From an uncultured Propionibacteriaceae bacterium (GTDB lineage: Bacteria > Actinomycetota > Actinomycetes > Propionibacteriales > Propionibacteriaceae), in the NCBI GenBank assembly GCA_936941515.1, contig CAKZJI010000471.1, positions 1 to 8,712 of the forward strand: a stretch of 8,712 bases of DNA, read 5' to 3'. Position 1 is the stretch's first letter, and every line of letters starts with the position of its first letter. The notes beneath the pieces are model-generated. The model searched no databases. It was given only the letters and a program-made list of their open reading frames with translations, and was not told the DNA's origin. Below are positions 6,157 through 8,712 of the stretch, in pieces. The translations under genes were made by a program, and so were the position numbers.

Positions 6157-7566
6157 CTACACACTGCGGACGGCGGCCTCAATGAGCCGGAGCCAGATCT
6201 CACTCGCCGTCGGGTAGCTGGGAACCGCGTGGCGCAGCTGCGCGAGCGGCACCTTCCCAGTGACCGCGACGGTGGCGGCATGCAGCAGCTCCGCCACCTC
6301 ATGTCCGACGAAGGAGGCTCCGATGAGACGATCGCCGTCGAGGATGAACCGCGCAACCCCGTCAGTGTCGTCACGCAGCAGCGAATATCCTGCGGCGGAT
6401 TCCATCGGCAGATCAATGACCCGGATTTCAAGGCCCTCACGGCGCGCCACCTCCGCCGTCGGACCGACCTGCGCCACCTGCGGGTCAGTGAACACAACGT
6501 TGGGGACCGGAGCCAGCGGACCAGTCGGCGGCAGCAACGGCTCAGGCCCTCCGGAGGCCCGTGCGGCGATCAGCTCACCGACGATCCGGGCCTGGTATTT
6601 GCCCCAATGGGTCAGCTGCGGCCCGCCCGAGACATCTCCCACCGCGTACAGCCAGCCATCAAGCAGATCCACCCCACCCGTCAGGTCATCCGCGCTCAAA
6701 CCCACCGAGTCAAGCCCGAGTCCCCTGGTCGCCGGGCGTCGCCCAGTCGCGACCAGCACCTCGTCGAAGACCATGTCCATCCCGTCGACCTCCAGGGTCA
6801 CAGGCCCGCCGTGCAGCCGCCCGGGTTCCGGCGCCTCGACGATCGACTCACGTCTGGCTGCCCCGAGCCGGGTGTTGAGGCGAATGTCGAGGCCACGTTC
6901 ACGCAGCCCTGAAGCAACAGCCTCCCCGGCGGCGGGCTCCAGTCTGGGCAGCAGGCGATTGCCACGAACCAGCATCGTCACCCTGCTTCCCAGCGCAGAC
7001 ATCCAGGTGGCTGCCTCGCAGGCAACCACACCGCCGCCGATGATCGCCAGCCGCTCCGGCACGTCCAGCACGCCAGTGGCATCGCGAGATGTCCAGGGGG
7101 AGATTCTGGCCATCGCCTCGGGGACAGCCGCGACGCTTCCCGTCGCCAGCACCACCGCATGCCGGGCAGCAAGCACCTGGGAGCCGGAGTCTGTCTCCAC
7201 CCCGACGACGCGAGGCCCCATCAGCCTGCCGAAACCTCGGACCACATCCAGGCCGACCGACTCAGCCCAGCCGACCTGTCCGGAGTCATCGAGATGACTC
7301 CGCCAGACATCACGTCTGGACAGCAGGGCATCCGGGATGATCCGGGGGCGCTCAACACCCTCCAGATGCCCCGCAGCCTCAGCGACCTCAATCGGCCGCA
7401 GCAGAGCCTTACTCGGCATGCAGGCCCAATAGGAGCATTCACCACCGACGCGCTCCGCCTCAACCAGGGCGCACGTCAAACCAGACCCCTCGACGGCATA
7501 CCGGGCGGCATTCTCACCCGCCGGACCGCCGCCGATGACAACGACATCACATTCCCTCGTACTCAT
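6157..7566 (-). CDS. FAD/NAD(P)-dependent disulfide-oxidoreductase family protein (dihydrolipoamide dehydrogenase/mercuric reductase-like)
   Basis: A cytoplasmic flavoprotein of the class I pyridine nucleotide-disulfide oxidoreductase family; substrate unknown. Numbered from the ATG at 7564-7566 (469 residues): FAD site GGGPAG (12-17) with Glu36 for the ribose; redox pair GGEC-SYWA-CMPSK (Cys44 and Cys49, the C-x4-C spacing of the family); ATGS at 141-144; NAD(P) fold GGGVVA (177-182); second FAD motif LYAVGDVSG; C-terminal dimerisation domain. The ending HAVPSYPTASE has Tyr451 where lipoamide dehydrogenase has the base His of HPTLxE, while Glu456 is kept. The frame also opens at a TTG (7608), but that has no ribosome site and adds a polar 14-residue tail, so ATG is preferred; its own GAGG is unusually close (2 bases). 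No dehydrogenase-complex or mercury-resistance gene lies beside it. It is transcribed divergently from the peptide transporter. Confidence 0.88.
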   Translation of the reverse strand: MSTRECDVVVIGGGPAGENAARYAVEGSGLTCALVEAERVGGECSYWACMPSKALLRPIEVAEAAGHLEGVERPRIIPDALLSRRDVWRSHLDDSGQVGWAESVGLDVVRGFGRLMGPRVVGVETDSGSQVLAARHAVVLATGSVAAVPEAMARISPWTSRDATGVLDVPERLAIIGGGVVACEAATWMSALGSRVTMLVRGNRLLPRLEPAAGEAVASGLRERGLDIRLNTRLGAARRESIVEAPEPGRLHGGPVTLEVDGMDMVFDEVLVATGRRPATRGLGLDSVGLSADDLTGGVDLLDGWLYAVGDVSGGPQLTHWGKYQARIVGELIAARASGGPEPLLPPTGPLAPVPNVVFTDPQVAQVGPTAEVARREGLEIRVIDLPMESAAGYSLLRDDTDGVARFILDGDRLIGASFVGHEVAELLHAATVAVTGKVPLAQLRHAVPSYPTASEIWLRLIEAAVRSV

Positions 7567-7676
7567 ATCCTCATTCTGACTGTCATCGGGAACAGACCAC
7601 GGAGGCAATGCAGGCCGGGAGTGTTGCCCAGGCTAGGAGGCATACTCAGCCCGCGTTCTCCTCACCGGCCCACTGC

Positions 7677-7696
7677 AAAAAGCCGGGGCAAGGCTT
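7677..7696 (-). terminator. Small hairpin followed by a T-run in the reductase leader, possible attenuator
   Basis: On the minus strand, AAGCC-TTGCCCC-GGCTT is followed immediately by T's (five T's counting two inside the stem). This is the layout of an intrinsic terminator, but it lies about 110 bases upstream of the reductase ATG and has no gene before it to terminate. If real it would act in the 5' leader. The stem is only 5 pairs, so chance is a serious alternative. Confidence 0.25.
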
Positions 7697-7810
7697 CAAC
7701 GACGATCGGAATAAGTAGACTGGCGCAAAATCAATACCTCTGCCCAGTGCTTGCATGGCGGCTCCGCTCCTCATCCCTGCGGTCTCGTCTGCACTGATCC
7801 CGCACAGGAG

Positions 7811-7817
7811 AGAAGGA
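7811..7817 (+). promoter_or_regulatory. Ribosome-binding site of the peptide transporter
   Basis: AGAAGGA, 7 bases before the ATG at 7825. It decides that start although the first 45 or so residues are a polar tail absent from many relatives. Confidence 0.65.
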
Positions 7818-7824
7818 TTCACAC

Positions 7825-8712
7825 ATGGCAGCGATTCCCCCCCCCACAACACCATCTGCTTCCTCACCGGCTGAACCGGACAGTGGTGCTGGCTCGTCCA
7901 CCAGCTCCTCTTGGTGGAGCCCGCGGACGGTCCGCACGGGACCCTCTCAGGAGGACCGTGGGTTGTTCGGCCATCCCAGGGGCCTGCCCTGGATGCTCAA
8001 CGTCGAGCTGTGGGAGCGCTTCTCCTACTACGGCATGCGCGCCATCCTGCTCTACTTCATCACCGACACTGTCGCCAACAGCGGCATGGGGCTCAGCGAG
8101 AACACCGGTCAGGTCATTCTGGCCGCCTACGGCGCCGCCGTGTATCTGCTGACGATCCCGGGCGGAATCTTCGCCGACCGGATCATCGGGCCCTGGCCAT
8201 CGGTGCTCTACGGTGGCGTCGTCATCATGGCAGGTCATCTGTGCCTGGCGGGACCCACCGGAGCCCTGTCGTGGATTGGCATCGTCTTGGTTGCCCTCGG
8301 CACCGGTTTCATCAAACCGAATCTCTCAACAATCGTCGGTGGCCTGTACGACGACAACGACCGGCGGCGTGACGCAGGCTTCCAGCTGTTCTACATGTCG
8401 GTCAACATCGGATCCTTCCTCTCACCATTGGTCACCGGCGGACTGAAAATGGCCTACGGCTATCACGTGGGCTTCACGGCAGCCGCGATCGGCATGCTCC
8501 TCGCCCTCGTGGTCTTCTTCTACGGACGGCACAAGCTCTCCCCCTTCGCGTTCGAAATACCCAATCCGGCGACGGGCGACGAACGTCGTCGACTGCTCCT
8601 GGGGTCGGCAGGCACCATCATCGGAGCAGGTCTGCTCATCGCGCTGCTCGTGCTGATCGTCACCTTCCGCTCGTTCGTCGTCGCCGGCCTGCCGCTGCTG
8701 TCGCTCTTCCTC
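7825..8712 (+). CDS. Proton-dependent oligopeptide transporter (POT/PTR2 family, MFS), 3' end beyond window
   Basis: Cytoplasmic-membrane symporter that brings in di- and tripeptides with protons. The first 296 residues are present, open to the window edge; the family is usually about 450-500 long, so roughly 60% is visible. The proton-coupling motif ELWERFSYYG (E61-x-x-E64-R65) sits in the first helix. FADRIIG follows in the loop after helix 2. GFIKPNLSTIVGGLYD (from 161) and FYMSVNIGSF (189-198) form the PTR2 signature. Helices continue to the edge. Residues 1-48 are a Ser/Pro/Thr-rich, non-hydrophobic extension before GHPRGLPWM. The start ATG is backed by AGAAGGA at 7811-7817. Codons 5-7 are a run of nine C's (7837-7845). 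Family assignment is firm; exact peptide range is inferred. Confidence 0.93.
   Translation, partial: MAAIPPPTTPSASSPAEPDSGAGSSTSSSWWSPRTVRTGPSQEDRGLFGHPRGLPWMLNVELWERFSYYGMRAILLYFITDTVANSGMGLSENTGQVILAAYGAAVYLLTIPGGIFADRIIGPWPSVLYGGVVIMAGHLCLAGPTGALSWIGIVLVALGTGFIKPNLSTIVGGLYDDNDRRRDAGFQLFYMSVNIGSFLSPLVTGGLKMAYGYHVGFTAAAIGMLLALVVFFYGRHKLSPFAFEIPNPATGDERRRLLLGSAGTIIGAGLLIALLVLIVTFRSFVVAGLPLLSLFL
7837..7845 (+). repeat. Run of nine C's in the start of the peptide-transporter gene
   Basis: A mononucleotide tract encoding Pro5-Pro6-Pro7, 12 bases after the start codon. Gain or loss of one C would shift the frame and abolish the transporter, so this is a possible contingency site. In the given sequence the length keeps the gene in frame. 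Confidence 0.6.

Larger units (their letters stand above)
7567..7824. promoter_or_regulatory. Divergent promoter region between the reductase and peptide-transporter genes
   Basis: This 258-base interval must hold promoters for both directions if each gene starts its own transcript. No strong -35/-10 pair is visible. A weak plus-strand TAGACT at 7716-7721 is the best -10-like hexamer. The plus-strand gene has its ribosome site at 7811-7817. Confidence 0.4.

Noticed and set aside
5943..6164. Possible 73-residue minus-strand gene overlapping the reductase stop
   Set aside because: The GTG start has no ribosome site, the frame is just the continuation of an open frame inside the reductase gene, and the C-terminus is Cys/Arg-rich with no known motif.
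7567..7608. TTG start adding 14 residues to the reductase
   Set aside because: No ribosome site before the TTG; the ATG at 7566 leaves the usual short lead before the FAD-binding strand.

Overview
The window reads as chromosomal DNA of a high-GC Gram-positive bacterium (actinobacterial type). Coding DNA is GC-rich with GTG starts, the solute-binding protein is a lipoprotein, and the iron-uptake operon has an upstream palindrome resembling the DtxR/IdeR operator. The genus cannot be fixed from this stretch alone. Every complete gene lies on the minus strand; one plus-strand gene runs off the right edge.

Left part (1-3169, minus strand, read right to left): a ferric-siderophore ABC importer in the order fepB (lipoprotein receptor), fepD and fepG (membrane permeases), fepC (ATPase, cut by the window edge). 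FepB, FepD and FepG resemble the E. coli enterobactin proteins more than generic FecBCD relatives. All three junctions are the same 4-base GTGA overlap (GTG start inside the TGA stop), so translation is probably coupled along the operon. The main surprise is in fepC: the Walker A serine codon is an in-frame TAG, so the ATPase would stop after 43 residues although the frame continues normally on the other side. As written, the importer has no motor.

3170-3586 is non-coding. It holds the fepB ribosome site, the DtxR-like box and an unusually dense set of inverted repeats. Next, on the same strand, is a secreted 712-residue protein made of beta-propeller repeats (3587-5725), with no recognisable enzyme domain; a perfect 6-2-6 palindrome lies in its upstream region. 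A second largely empty stretch (5726-6156) separates it from an FAD/NAD(P) disulfide-oxidoreductase-family gene (6157-7566) with a CSYWAC redox site and a Tyr where the usual C-terminal catalytic His would be.

That gene is divergent from a proton-dependent oligopeptide transporter (POT/PTR2 family, 7825 to beyond 8712), which carries a run of nine C's in codons 5-7, a possible slippage site.

The genes suggest iron and peptide acquisition plus redox metabolism. Only the fep genes are clearly one functional unit; links between them and the propeller protein, the reductase or the peptide transporter are not shown by the sequence. I found no CRISPR array, tRNA, rRNA or intact mobile element.
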